DNA from: Paenibacillus_F sp047238265
Lineage (GTDB): Bacteria; Bacillota; Bacilli; Paenibacillales; NBRC-103111
Length of the DNA: 64,000 bases
Direction of reading: 5' to 3'
Assembly (NCBI RefSeq): GCF_047238265.1
Contig: NZ_JBDFMM010000003.1
Span: 1-64,000 of the forward strand
Shown here: positions 34,083-42,790 of the stretch, piece after piece
Numbering within the stretch: the first letter of the stretch is position 1
Layout: each line of letters opens with the position of its first letter
Translations under genes and position numbers: made by a program
Notes under the pieces: model-generated
Database searches by the model: none
What the model was told of the DNA's origin: nothing
Seen by the model: only the letters and a program-made list of their open reading frames with translations

Positions 34083-34511
34083 ATTTACGAATATACGAAT
34101 TACAAAACTCTCCGAGCAGATGAAATTTACCGCGTCTGGGACTCGGAAGGCGTATCTCACTTGCTTCAATACCGCGGTTACTCCCACTGCGAAGAGTGGC
34201 GCGATGAGGAAATCATATTCTGGACAGCCGATACCCGTCAAGACGTTGTTAAATGGCCGCCGGAGGAATTTCAAAAAGCGGTGGCAGCTGCGGAAGCCGA
34301 GAGAAACTATGAGAGCATGTGCCAATCGGTTATCGCCCGTATGAACCTCCCAGACAACACAAACGATCAACCGTTTATCGTCGCGCTGATGAGCTATGAA
34401 AAATATGAGCGGAAAACCTGCTCGCAGGTTTTGTATTACGCCGGTAAGAGCATGCGTGACTTCCGTGAGGATGTCATGGCTCAAACCGATCATGATTCAT
34501 CCCAATTTTAA
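34083..34511 (+). CDS. Hypothetical protein with probable AUU start
   Basis: The coding frame extends upstream of TTG 34161 without a standard start, as far as ATT 34083, which lies 7 bp behind GGAGGT. The added residues (EYTNYKTLRADEIYRVWDSE) look like normal coding sequence, so I call an AUU start; 142 residues. The protein is acidic and Trp-rich, with no known family. It lies 17 bp before the methyltransferase-like gene. Confidence 0.6.
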   Translation: MYEYTNYKTLRADEIYRVWDSEGVSHLLQYRGYSHCEEWRDEEIIFWTADTRQDVVKWPPEEFQKAVAAAEAERNYESMCQSVIARMNLPDNTNDQPFIVALMSYEKYERKTCSQVLYYAGKSMRDFREDVMAQTDHDSSQF

Positions 34512-34528
34512 GGAGGAAGGAAAACGCA

Positions 34529-35458
34529 ATGATACATGGTGCCGATCACTATAAAGACAATCTGACTACCCTTATCAGCGTTCCGGAGCGTGGCCCCTTT
34601 GGGGATGCTTCTTACCGGGGAAACTACGCTGGTGAGGTGTTGACCAAGCTTGTAGCATACCTTCGCCGTACGGGCATGAAAAACCCGTATATCTACGACC
34701 CGATGGAGGGAGGGAAAACAAGCCGGGATGTTTGCGAATACCTGGAGCTTCCTTATATCGGGGATGACATTCATAACGGGTTCGATGTTGTTAACGATGA
34801 ATTTCATGACACAGGTTTTGACCTGACGATGCTTCATTATCCGTACTGGAACATGATTGATTACGCGCATAACCTGCCGGCTCATCTGCAAGGGAAAGAC
34901 ATGAGCCGGATGGAATGGAAGGAATTTATTCAGGCTGTCAGCCATGTGAATTATAAAGCAGCTGCTCATAGTCGTTATGTCGCGGTCCTGGTTGGGGATA
35001 TGGTCGTGAAAGGCAAGGGATATATTAAAAGCATTCAGCGGGAAATGGCGTGGGTGGGTTCTCCGGTGCGGCATTTCACAAAAATACAGCATAACGCAAA
35101 AAGCTTTCGAACAACATACAGATCCAACAACTTCATTCCTGTAGTCACGGAACATTTGATTTTATTCAAAACCGATTACAAGCCGGGCGGTGATTTGTGG
35201 GTACTGGTACCCGGACAATACCGCAAAATTGACAGCGATGCTTATATAACGTGGAGAACAGCTGTGAAGGTTATCGCAAGGGGACTGGAGGAAATTACGC
35301 CGGGTAGCATATTCGAAGAGGTGAAGGTCAAGTTTCCTTCGAAGCTCTATAAGACGAAAACCCCAGAAGCGACGATTCGAAGAACGCTGCAAGAGCTGGA
35401 GGCAGAAGGGTTTCTACGGCGGCATGTACGGGGGATTTATTATAAAAATGCCGGTTAA
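34529..35458 (+). CDS. DNA methyltransferase-like protein with winged helix
   Basis: A 309-residue protein, ATG 34529 behind AAGGAGG. YDPMEGGKTSRDVCEYL and YIGDDIHNGFDVV fit the SAM-binding part of class I methyltransferases. The catalytic loop DLTMLHYPYW stands where N4/N6-methylases have (D/S)PP(Y/W), so His-Tyr replaces the first prolines. Residues about 235-305 resemble a winged helix. It could be a divergent amino-methyltransferase that masks restriction sites or an inactive relative. Confidence 0.65.
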   Translation: MIHGADHYKDNLTTLISVPERGPFGDASYRGNYAGEVLTKLVAYLRRTGMKNPYIYDPMEGGKTSRDVCEYLELPYIGDDIHNGFDVVNDEFHDTGFDLTMLHYPYWNMIDYAHNLPAHLQGKDMSRMEWKEFIQAVSHVNYKAAAHSRYVAVLVGDMVVKGKGYIKSIQREMAWVGSPVRHFTKIQHNAKSFRTTYRSNNFIPVVTEHLILFKTDYKPGGDLWVLVPGQYRKIDSDAYITWRTAVKVIARGLEEITPGSIFEEVKVKFPSKLYKTKTPEATIRRTLQELEAEGFLRRHVRGIYYKNAG

Positions 35459-35544
35459 AGGTTCCCCGTAGATTATGTAAAGGAAGTGATGCAATGGTTG
35501 CAAAAATGTGGTAAAATGATAGTAACATGAATGGAGGAATGAAC

Positions 35545-35748
35545 ATGGCCAAAGTACTGGCGTTCCCTCAACAAGCAAACCCGGCGCTTGCAGCGATGAA
35601 AGCCATTGAAGCCCGGATGGGCGTTTCATTTAGCGATTACATGGGATTTACCGGAAATAAACAAGAAACGAATGAACGCGTAGCCCGCGCCATGAAGAAA
35701 GAAACCATGAAGATAGCCACAAAACAAATAGAGGAAAACATCCACTAA
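35545..35748 (+). CDS. Small protein upstream of MazF-like toxin, possible antitoxin
   Basis: ATG 35545 is 8 bp after GGAGG (the site overlaps ATG 35527), giving 67 residues. It has an AMKAIEARMGVSFSDYMGF segment and a basic helix. It lies 45 bp before the toxin-like gene, with a terminator hairpin in between. An extended -10 (TGG-TAAAAT, near 35512) may drive it. No antitoxin fold is proven. Confidence 0.5.
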   Translation: MAKVLAFPQQANPALAAMKAIEARMGVSFSDYMGFTGNKQETNERVARAMKKETMKIATKQIEENIH

Positions 35749-35771
35749 TTTTAGGTTGGTGGATTTTTTTT
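35739..35771 (+). terminator. Terminator or attenuator
   Basis: ATCCAC and GTGGAT pair around a T/A-rich loop and are followed by T8. It lies between the small gene and the MazF-like gene, so it would lower toxin expression relative to the partner. Confidence 0.6.
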
Positions 35772-35792
35772 AAGCATCTGGGAGGGATAATT

Positions 35793-36284
35793 CTGGAAAG
35801 GTTTAAACGAGGGGAAGTTTTTCGCGGTTACATACCGGAGTTCAAAGACGATCTGAGGGCTCCAAAGCCCAGTTTTGTACTAAGCGGGGAACATTGGTTT
35901 ATTATGGTCCATGACCATGATTCTCCCGATCTGGGCAATCATACGGCCGTAGTCATCCCAATCACAACAGCAAAAGCAGAGGTAGACAAGGCTAGAAAGG
36001 AAAACAGGGATATTAAAGCTTCATTTGTCCCCTTGGAAAGAGAAAATTATTTTTGGCTAGATCACGACAGCTACGCAAGCATCGGACAAACCTTTCCAGC
36101 CAGCCGGAAATGGTTTGATGAAAAGCCGATCGGTTCCATCCTTCCGGAAAAATTGCTTGAAATTGATTTTCAATTCATCCGAACTTATGGCTTAAATGAG
36201 GCGGTCGAAGCAGTTGCCCAGATTATTCTGGAACAAAGAGCCGGAATGGATCAGGTAGCAGCTTACAGCGAAGATAAACAATAA
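35793..36284 (+). CDS. MazF/PemK-like toxin with probable CUG start
   Basis: The frame extends 37 codons upstream of ATG 35904 and includes RGEVFRGYIP, the usual MazF start, so the true start is CTG 35793 (6 bp after GGAGGG) or ATT 35790; about 163 residues. Conserved parts are PSFVLSG, AVVIPITTAKAE, FVPLERENYFWLDHDSYASIGQ and IGSILPEKL. MazF-family toxins are mRNA endonucleases. The weak start and upstream hairpin fit tight control. The usual antitoxin position is held by the 35545 gene. Confidence 0.75.
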   Translation: MERFKRGEVFRGYIPEFKDDLRAPKPSFVLSGEHWFIMVHDHDSPDLGNHTAVVIPITTAKAEVDKARKENRDIKASFVPLERENYFWLDHDSYASIGQTFPASRKWFDEKPIGSILPEKLLEIDFQFIRTYGLNEAVEAVAQIILEQRAGMDQVAAYSEDKQ

Positions 36285-36298
36285 TAGCGCGGAACAAG

Positions 36299-36327
36299 CA
36301 CCAGGGAGAATCCCTGGTGTTTTTTTA
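36299..36327 (+). terminator. Rho-independent terminator
   Basis: CACCAGGGA-gaa-TCCCTGGTG and T8 after the MazF-like gene. Element E2 starts 23 bp later. Confidence 0.9.
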
Positions 36328-36350
36328 TTGCCCAGAAGACTCAACCCCCC

Positions 36351-36815
36351 AAAGGATGCCACCGCCCCGTGGCGGTGCCTTCGGATCAACTTGTGGCCAG
36401 CAGAGCCGGCGGACGCCTAACACGCATCCACTCGGCCCTTCCGGCCGTGCGAAGCGAATTCAAGGAAGCAGAAAACCCTCTCGAAAGATACAGGCAAGAA
36501 ACCAAAGGCACGTTCAAAAGCGCGCCGGCATAAATCGCATTTTAAACCGTCTGCAGCTGCTTCGCTATTGTGGTTATCAGCGGACTCACCGTGGTCGGTA
36601 TCAGTCATCCTAGCCAACCATGCCGAACCTTTTCGTACAAGGTGAAAAGTTTGCAATTGCATCAAAACTTTTCATCCCTTCGGGCAGCCTTGTACTGCAA
36701 GAACCGGCACGGTTAAACGGGCTATGACTGCTAACAACCACGAATGTACTGTTCCTTGATAACCTCATACGCTACGATGCAACAACAGCAGCGGACGAAC
36801 TGCTCACCGATCAAA
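36351..36815 (+). ncRNA. Structured leader element E2 (module A' + B)
   Basis: Starts with GGATGCCACCGCC-ccgt-GGCGGT hairpin (module A'), then CCCTCTCGAAAGA. Module B has CAGTCAT/ATGACTG and AACCATGCCGAACC/GAACCGGCACGGTT pairings and a capped hairpin GAAAAGTTT...AAAACTTTTC. The boxA-like GTTCCTTGATAACCTCATA is at 36752-36770. The final CGCTCGGGCTAGA block is missing, so this copy is truncated at the 3' end. It precedes the 85-residue gene. Confidence 0.7.
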
Positions 36816-36844
36816 TTTTTAATTTCATGAGGAGTGTGTTAAGC

Positions 36845-37102
36845 ATGAGTGAGAAGACGATGATTGAGGAGATTAATAAGCTGAAAGGAGTAACAACAAC
36901 ACCGTTAAATATGTTTAATTTACACACGTTGTACGTTGACGGTGTAGAGGTTGGCTATGTCCGTAAAGTTGATGATTGGATTGAAGTACTTGCATTTTTT
37001 AAGTATTCCTATAAACCATGCGATAACGGCAGAGTGAGTCTAAATACATTAAGTAATATGATCGAAAGATTTAGGGCTTCAAAATCCTTTTATGTAAGTT
37101 AA
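36845..37102 (+). CDS. Small hypothetical protein
   Basis: ATG 36845 follows GAGGAGTG and gives 85 residues; the ATG at 36827 overlaps that site. Alpha/beta with LHTLYVDGVEVGYVRKVDDW. It is the only gene between E2 and the next terminator. Confidence 0.6.
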   Translation: MSEKTMIEEINKLKGVTTTPLNMFNLHTLYVDGVEVGYVRKVDDWIEVLAFFKYSYKPCDNGRVSLNTLSNMIERFRASKSFYVS

Positions 37103-37125
37103 ACCGTTTTGAAATCAGTACCTGC

Positions 37126-37162
37126 AAAAGAAACCGGCTACCGTGAGCGGTTTCTTTTTTAT
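37126..37162 (+). terminator. Rho-independent terminator
   Basis: AAGAAACCG...CGGTTTCTT with an 11-nt loop and T-run. It is homologous to the terminator at 39003 (same GGCTAC and GAGCGG loop ends), so the terminator is part of the repeated unit. Confidence 0.85.
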
Positions 37163-37172
37163 TTTACGGCCT

Positions 37173-37705
37173 AAAGGATGTCACCGCCCCGTGGCGGTGC
37201 CTTCGGATTAACTTGTGGCCTGCAGAGCCGGCGGACGCCTAATACGCGCCACTCGGCCCTTCCGGCCGTACGAAGAGTATTCAAGGAAGCAGAAGATCCT
37301 CTCGAAAGATACAGGCAAGGGCCCAAAGGCAAGTTCAAAAGCGCGCCGGCTTGAATCGCATTTTAAACCGTCTGCAGTTGCTTCGCTATTGTGGTTATCA
37401 GCGGACTCACATTCGGGCGTGATCGGTATCAGTCATCCAAGCCAACCATGCCGAACCTCTTTGCGCAATGGTGGCATTCTCTTTGAGAACGCCATCCCGG
37501 CTTTGCCGGGCAAACCATTGCGCTGCGAGAACCGGCATGGTTAAACGGGCTATGACTGCTAACGACCACGAATGTTCTGTTCCTTGATAACCTCATACGC
37601 TACGCCGCAGCAACGCAGAGGGGAAACTGCTCATCAAACCGACAAAGACTTTCCGCTCATTGCCGCTCGGGCTAGACCTGCATAACTTCGTCCGAATATT
37701 CAATT
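37173..37705 (+). ncRNA. Structured leader element E3 (module A' + B)
   Basis: Same order as E2: ACCGCC-ccgt-GGCGGT hairpin, CCTCTCGAAAGA, paired arms CAGTCAT/ATGACTG and GCGCAATGG/CCATTGCGC, cap GGCATTCTC-ttt-GAGAACGCC, boxA-like GTTCCTTGATAACCTCATA (37579-37597) and CCGCTCATTGCCGCTCGGGCTAGA. From about 37381 on it is nearly identical to E4. It precedes the DUF3560-type gene. Confidence 0.7.
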
Positions 37706-37767
37706 AAACCAGGTCAAAAGTGAAGTGAAGTGTCAAAATCGATCAAAATTTCAGGAGGAAAACACAT

Positions 37768-38967
37768 ATGCCGAATCAATACGTTTTAAATCGTGAAACA
37801 CAGAAGATTGAATTGCGCTTTACTAAGGATGAATACAAAACCATGCCAGAAGAGCAGAAAAAAGAGTTAAAGCGATTTTTTTCATGGTCAAGGCACGCAG
37901 GAGCTTGGGTCTCGAAATCAACGAATAATCATTATTCAGCCCTTCGGGTTGCTGAACAGTTAGGTTTTACAAACGGAGGACAGGAAGGCGAGCGTTTGTC
38001 ATTTGCTGAACAGCTAGAACGGAAAGTCGAGAAAGCCGAACGTAGGGCGGAACGCTATGAAGGATACGCAGATAATGCAGCCAATCGGGCGGAAGGTTTG
38101 CAAAAAGAGTTTAACGAATTGCGAAAAGACTGGTCATGGGTGACGCAACCGAATATAAACAGCAGTCGCGGCAGAGCTTTCACTAATCAAAGAAATAGGG
38201 TTTTAGAGCGTTACCGTAAAGGATTCGAGGAATATCGAAAAAGCGAATATTTCAAGGAACGAGCAGAAATTGCGCATGCAACCGCTAACCAAACAGAACT
38301 TAATAGTAAGCCTTACCTCAATAATAGGATAGAGGAGTGCCAAAAGGAAATTCGTAGCCTTGAAAAGTATATTGTCAAGGCAGAAGAAAGAAATGATGAG
38401 GAGTGGCTCCAAAGATTGTTAGATCAAATGGAATATGAAGTCGATAAACTTGCGTTTTTCCAGAACCGCATGGATGAAATTGGCGGTGTTGAATACAACA
38501 AGGATACTGTAAAAGCAGGCTATTTGATAAAAGTAAGAGGGCGCTGGGCAACTGTTTTAAAGGCAAATCCGAAGAAGGTTAGTGGCAATTACATTGAACA
38601 GCATTTAAAAGGGTGTTACTGCTACTATCCATACGCCGAAATTCAAGAAATGAAAATACCCGAGGGATGGACAGATAAAAAAGAAGCTGAACCAAATTCG
38701 TTTAATGTTGGTGAGGTTGTAGTTTTAAAATGGAGTACAAGCGATACTATACGGGCTGCTTTTCAAATCGTTAAGACTACGGATAAAAGTGTTGAGATAC
38801 GAGAAATCAAGGTCGAGGATCAAAAGCCAATCGCAAACGAATTTATCAGTGACAAACAACAGCGGCGCTCAGTCAGAAAGACCCGCGACGGTATACACGT
38901 TGTTAATCATGACAACTGTTTTTTGTATAGGTACATTGCAGAAGCAACGGACAAAAATGAAATTTAA
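37768..38967 (+). CDS. DUF3560-like coiled-coil protein
   Basis: A 399-residue protein, ATG 37768 behind CAGGAGGA. Residues about 72-225 form the alternating basic/acidic helix seen in DUF3560 proteins of large plasmids and phages (LERKVEKAERRAERYEGYADNAANRAEGL). The N-terminal part (FFSWSRHAGAWVSK) and the C-terminal half, with an SH3-like GYLIKVRGRWATVL patch, follow. Often found in anti-restriction and transfer-related regions, with no proven activity. It has its own leader and terminator. Confidence 0.75.
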   Translation: MPNQYVLNRETQKIELRFTKDEYKTMPEEQKKELKRFFSWSRHAGAWVSKSTNNHYSALRVAEQLGFTNGGQEGERLSFAEQLERKVEKAERRAERYEGYADNAANRAEGLQKEFNELRKDWSWVTQPNINSSRGRAFTNQRNRVLERYRKGFEEYRKSEYFKERAEIAHATANQTELNSKPYLNNRIEECQKEIRSLEKYIVKAEERNDEEWLQRLLDQMEYEVDKLAFFQNRMDEIGGVEYNKDTVKAGYLIKVRGRWATVLKANPKKVSGNYIEQHLKGCYCYYPYAEIQEMKIPEGWTDKKEAEPNSFNVGEVVVLKWSTSDTIRAAFQIVKTTDKSVEIREIKVEDQKPIANEFISDKQQRRSVRKTRDGIHVVNHDNCFLYRYIAEATDKNEI

Positions 38968-39002
38968 CAAATATAACGCTTGCCAGTTATGACAGGCGCT
39001 AC

Positions 39003-39036
39003 AAGGAACCGGCTACTTGAGCGGTTCCTTTTTTTA
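39003..39036 (+). terminator. Rho-independent terminator
   Basis: AAGGAACCG...CGGTTCCTT and T7. The stem covaries with the one at 37126 while the loop is kept. E4 starts 12 bp later. Confidence 0.9.
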
Positions 39037-39047
39037 TTTTGCAGCCC

Positions 39048-39585
39048 AAAGGATGCCACCGCCCCGTGGCGGTGCCTTCGGATTAACTTGTGGCCTGCAG
39101 AGCCGGCGGACGCCTAACACGCGTCCACTCGGCCCTTCCGGCCGCGCGAAGCGAATTCAAGGAAGTAGAAGATCCTCTCGAAAGATACAAGCAAGGACCC
39201 AAAGGCAAATTCAAAAGCGCGCCGGCTTGAATCGCATTTTAAACCGTCTGCAGCTGCTTCGCTATTGAGTTATCGGCGGGCTCACATTCGGGCGCGGTCG
39301 GTATCAGTCATTCTAGCCAACCATGCCGAACCTCTTTGCTCAATGGTGGCATTCTCTTTGAGAACGCCATCCCGGCTTTGCCGGGCAAACCATTGCGCTG
39401 CGAGAACCGGCATGGTTAAACGGGCTATGACTGCTAACGACCACGAATGTTCTGTTCCTTGATAACCTCATACGCTACGCCGCAGCAACGCAGAGGGGAA
39501 ACTGCTCATCAAACCGACAAAGACTTTCCGCTCATTGCCGCTCGGGCTAGACCTGCATAACTTCGTCCGAATATTCAATAAAACC
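39048..39585 (+). ncRNA. Structured leader element E4 (module A' + B)
   Basis: Module A' hairpin, CCTCTCGAAAGA, B arms and cap as in E3, boxA-like GTTCCTTGATAACCTCATA at 39454-39472, and the CGCTCGGGCTAGA end at 39538-39550. Nearly the same as E3, which suggests recent duplication or gene conversion. It precedes the longest operon of the region (39605-44009). Confidence 0.7.
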
Positions 39586-39604
39586 AGACAAGGAGTGATT
39601 TCTT

Positions 39605-39991
39605 ATGAGTCTTGGCACTATCACCAAATGGTGGATGCCCCAAACTGATCTGCCTTTTGCAGATGCGGGGAATGAGGACGTTTACAGCGTCATCCTTGAA
39701 AGTACTTTTGCAGATACTGCCTACTTTTATAAGGACTCAGACAATGATTTTTTCCAAGTTTCCTTATATCTACATCCGGACGCGATACCCGGCGCGGATT
39801 TTTTTACGATACAATTTACGATTTCATCGTGGCCAGGAGTAGAGCAAATAAGCCTCGCGGAAGTTTGTTTGCGGGTTTGTCACTTGTTTCAGCGTTATCT
39901 CTTTCAGGGTGACGACCATCTAAACCAATGCGAGATTACTCACGGCGAAGCTTTTGAGCCATTTTCAAGGGAGCAGCTTTCATACGATTGA
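39605..39991 (+). CDS. Hypothetical protein
   Basis: A 128-residue acidic protein, ATG 39605 after AAGGAGTG; aromatic- and Asp-rich. First gene behind E4. No family recognised. Confidence 0.6.
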   Translation: MSLGTITKWWMPQTDLPFADAGNEDVYSVILESTFADTAYFYKDSDNDFFQVSLYLHPDAIPGADFFTIQFTISSWPGVEQISLAEVCLRVCHLFQRYLFQGDDHLNQCEITHGEAFEPFSREQLSYD

Positions 39992-40053
39992 AGCAGCCTG
40001 GCCGGAGTTGCCTTGCTTCGGCCAGAAAAATACTTCTGAGATGAGGGAAAAGT

Positions 40054-40380
40054 ATGTCAGAAAATAACGTGACGATCTTTAAAATGTTGGATATCTCGCT
40101 GGGCCATGTTACAGCGGACACGGTGGAGTTTCTTGACAACTGTGTTGAGGAGGGCCATCCGATTGTTTGTTACGAAAAATTTATTTACGGTTTCTTTATT
40201 GTCGTTCCCGCAGAACAAGAAGATTACGACGAAGTGTTGAAAGTTATTCCGGAGGATTTAAAACGCGTGTTCGAGTTGGCAAAAGCCTATGGCTGCGATT
40301 GGATTAACCTGGACACAGATGCTTCTATCTACAAGAGTTTGCCCTTTTACGAAGGTAATATCGAACAATACCCCATTTAG
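40054..40380 (+). CDS. DUF5983-like protein, copy 1
   Basis: A 108-residue protein, ATG 40054. The pattern KMLDISLGHVT, the FFIVVP strand and the LKRVFELAKAYGCDWINLDTDA segment match the protein at 40940 along its whole length. I believe both belong to a plasmid-associated family (DUF5983). The function is unknown; such proteins occur in anti-restriction regions of conjugative plasmids. Confidence 0.65.
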   Translation: MSENNVTIFKMLDISLGHVTADTVEFLDNCVEEGHPIVCYEKFIYGFFIVVPAEQEDYDEVLKVIPEDLKRVFELAKAYGCDWINLDTDASIYKSLPFYEGNIEQYPI

Positions 40381-40396
40381 GAGGGAGTGGTGCTGA

Positions 40397-40597
40397 ATGT
40401 CCAGATTACGGATCACGAAAAAGCTGAATACAGAGCTCGGATACCGGGTCGAGACGCGCTGTGGGTTGCTGGTCGGCCATTACAACCCGGAAACGAAAAC
40501 GATCCAGGGGATCTTTGAAATGAGAGGAAAGGTTGCCTCCGGCAGCACGCGCAAGGAAGCCCTGGCGCTATTCACCGATTCGTACGAAAGCCTATAG
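40397..40597 (+). CDS. Small hypothetical protein
   Basis: A 66-residue basic protein, ATG 40397 behind GGAGGGAGTGG. Beta-rich with VETRCGLLVGHYNPET. Part of the E4 operon. Confidence 0.6.
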   Translation: MSRLRITKKLNTELGYRVETRCGLLVGHYNPETKTIQGIFEMRGKVASGSTRKEALALFTDSYESL

Positions 40598-40617
40598 GGG
40601 ATCATTCGGAGGCGATT

Positions 40618-40791
40618 TTGACCCGAAAAGAGTTTGAGCAGTACCTCAACGAGCTCAGCATGTCGGATGATGAGAAGAAGTCAAACGGCGGGCGCATACC
40701 GGATAACTGCAAATATGGAAGCTGGCTTCGCCGCAATGACCCAGTTATGTTCAACGTCGGATTCGGTCATGAAAGGAGTAAGGAAAATTGA
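40618..40791 (+). CDS. Small hypothetical protein (57 aa)
   Basis: TTG 40618 is behind CGGAGG and the frame ends at TGA 40789-40791, overlapping the next TTG start. Charged helix then a GRIPDNCKYGSWLRRNDPVMFNVGF segment, which resembles short plasmid proteins. Coupled to the next gene. Confidence 0.6.
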   Translation: MTRKEFEQYLNELSMSDDEKKSNGGRIPDNCKYGSWLRRNDPVMFNVGFGHERSKEN

Positions 40792-40943
40792 ACCTCAAGC
40801 CGTATAAATGCTGCTTCTGCAAGAGGATTGTCCATATTCCAGGAGAGAATAGTCCCACAAATCCGCATCATTATTTGCTGAAAGCCAGCGAAGAAGAGAA
40901 GAAAAAGTATGGTTTTCTTACCGAGAAAGGAGAATTGTTATGA
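40788..40943 (+). CDS. Small zinc-knuckle protein (51 aa)
   Basis: TTG 40788 behind AAGGAGTAAGG; ends at TGA 40941-40943 in an ATGA overlap with the next gene. CCFC (8-11) and paired His (27-28) suggest a single metal site. Translationally coupled on both sides. Confidence 0.6.
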   Translation: MNLKPYKCCFCKRIVHIPGENSPTNPHHYLLKASEEEKKKYGFLTEKGELL

Positions 40944-41341
40944 CAACAAAAAGAATGTCCGCTGGTCCGGACGGCGAGGTTTTACAACTAGAAAGACCTG
41001 TGAGCCAGGCCAACTTAGAAGTCACTGCTGTGGATACACAGGAGCTGCCCATTTACAAGCTGCTCGATGTCTCCCTCTTTCATCTTTCGCGAGAGACAAG
41101 TTATCAGCTTTTGGAGCTTTGCCGTAGAGTCCAAAAACCATTCAGCCTTATGGTTTATGGAGCCGGGGATATGAGTTTTGTCATATCTGTTCCAGATGAT
41201 CCCGCCTTATTAAAAACCCTCCCCAGTGATCTTAAAGCCGTCTTAACCTACGCAAATAAAAAAGGATGTGCATGGATTCTGCTTGATGCCATTGCTGATA
41301 TCTTTAAAGATTTGCAGAGTTATGATTGGTCAGTCTCTTAG
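40940..41341 (+). CDS. DUF5983-like protein, copy 2
   Basis: A 133-residue paralogue of the 40054 protein: YKLLDVSLFHLSRET, SFVISVP, LKAVLTYANKKGCAWILLDA. It has an extra N-terminal 35 residues. Overlaps the previous stop by ATGA. The pair shows that this operon grew by duplication. Confidence 0.65.
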   Translation: MTTKRMSAGPDGEVLQLERPVSQANLEVTAVDTQELPIYKLLDVSLFHLSRETSYQLLELCRRVQKPFSLMVYGAGDMSFVISVPDDPALLKTLPSDLKAVLTYANKKGCAWILLDAIADIFKDLQSYDWSVS

Positions 41342-41375
41342 CTTCTGTTTAATCAAAAGAAATGGAGGACCTACG

Positions 41376-41639
41376 ATGGAAGATAATTTTCTCTTCGTCA
41401 TTACACTGGATGGCCTCAATGGACTGGAGTCCTATGCAAAGATTGCACCTAATTACGACGAGGCTGCAAACCTTGCCATAAGTACATACCGGGAGGAACA
41501 GTTTCCGGATCATCCGGAAGCTACACCTGAACCGATCATCCAGCATGATCTATCCTGGGAGCTTACTTGTGCATCGGATGCGAAAGGTTGCCTTTACGAT
41601 GTCAGCTGCCAGGTAGCTAAAAGCTATTGGGGAGTATAA
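41376..41639 (+). CDS. Hypothetical protein, paralogue of 42033
   Basis: ATG 41376 follows TGGAGGAC, giving 87 residues. DGLNGLESYAKIAPNYDEA, PEPIIQHDLSWELTC and the acidic tail match the protein at 42033. No known fold. Confidence 0.6.
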   Translation: MEDNFLFVITLDGLNGLESYAKIAPNYDEAANLAISTYREEQFPDHPEATPEPIIQHDLSWELTCASDAKGCLYDVSCQVAKSYWGV

Positions 41640-41714
41640 AGCTGCGAAATGCGGCCAGCTGAGAGCCGGATTCACCGGCTCCAGCTGGCAAAACCACAAG
41701 GAGAGTGCCCAGAC

Positions 41715-42032
41715 ATGAAAAAAGAAAAAGCACCTTTGATCAGCAACGGAATCATGAACGTTCCGGATATCCGTATTGAATATAAGGGCTATACTATCAA
41801 GCCCAAACTCGACTTTGGGAAACTCCATTGGATCGTTCGGGGGAATGATATTCGCCGCGGTTACGTGGTGACAGACGGTATTGTAAACGTCATGCCCGGA
41901 GCCACTTGGTTTTGCTCCACCATCGAGGCCAGAGTTGCTATCGAAACACTTATTGAAGCAAAAGAGACGGGTTCGGATTTTTGGGAGTTGTGGGATCAAA
42001 AAAGCGGACGTAAACAGTGGGAGGATATTTAA
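41715..42032 (+). CDS. Hypothetical protein
   Basis: ATG 41715 lies behind AAGGAGAG, giving 105 residues. Contains IRIEYKGYTIKPKLDFG and a Trp-rich end. Its stop abuts the next start (TAA then ATG), so the genes are co-translated. Confidence 0.6.
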   Translation: MKKEKAPLISNGIMNVPDIRIEYKGYTIKPKLDFGKLHWIVRGNDIRRGYVVTDGIVNVMPGATWFCSTIEARVAIETLIEAKETGSDFWELWDQKSGRKQWEDI

Positions 42033-42395
42033 ATGGAAGAGCAAACAAAACGGCAAACACAATCGGCAGCCGCTGAAGGCAATAAAACGTTCATCTATGT
42101 CATTTGGCTTCACGGATATAACAATTTGGAGTCCTATCCCATGCTTGCATGTTCCTACGATGACGCCATCGTACAAGCGACTTCCGCTTACAAGAAGAAA
42201 TGGTTTCCATGTCGGACCGATAATGCGCCGGAACCTAACTTCCGCCATGATATCTCATGGGAGCTCAATTGCCTTTCAGACGATGTAGATGATATTTCAG
42301 CTTTTCGAGCTGTTATGGAGTACGCTGACGATCCCGAAGTGAAAGCAGCTGCATCACAAGCCTTTCATCGATTAACTATAGAATACGTTGTTTAG
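42033..42395 (+). CDS. Hypothetical protein, paralogue of 41376
   Basis: A 120-residue protein starting right after the previous stop. HGYNNLESYPMLACSYDDA and PEPNFRHDISWELNC repeat the pattern of the 41376 protein. Second duplicated family in the operon. Confidence 0.6.
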   Translation: MEEQTKRQTQSAAAEGNKTFIYVIWLHGYNNLESYPMLACSYDDAIVQATSAYKKKWFPCRTDNAPEPNFRHDISWELNCLSDDVDDISAFRAVMEYADDPEVKAAASQAFHRLTIEYVV

Positions 42396-42470
42396 CTTCT
42401 TTCTTGCACATCGCTTTGCGGCAGCCGGGACCATAATTCCCGGCGATATCCGAAAGGGGAAATCTACCTA

Positions 42471-42698
42471 ATGAAAATCGCTCTTATGCTTCGCTTCGAT
42501 CAAGATTCCTTGCAAGACGTCTCTGCTTTTATGGGTCCTCTCGCCGAAGAGAAAGCTAAAGCTGCCTTCCTCGATTACACCGGAGTTACCTACGATGATT
42601 ATACAAAACGCCGTATAGAGGGTCCGGAGGATGACATAGATATCCTTGGAGAAGATCATGCTGGATCAACCATTCTTATCGTAGAGGCGGAAAATTAA
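42471..42698 (+). CDS. Small acidic protein
   Basis: A 75-residue acidic protein, ATG 42471 behind AAAGGGGAA. No motif recognised. Confidence 0.55.
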   Translation: MKIALMLRFDQDSLQDVSAFMGPLAEEKAKAAFLDYTGVTYDDYTKRRIEGPEDDIDILGEDHAGSTILIVEAEN

Positions 42699-42790
42699 GC
42701 ATGCCCCACTTGTTTTTAAGCTCATGGGCCGAGCAAAACAGCACTCATTGAAATAAGTAGCTGTACCCGGTTTTGAAAGGAGAGAGCCCC

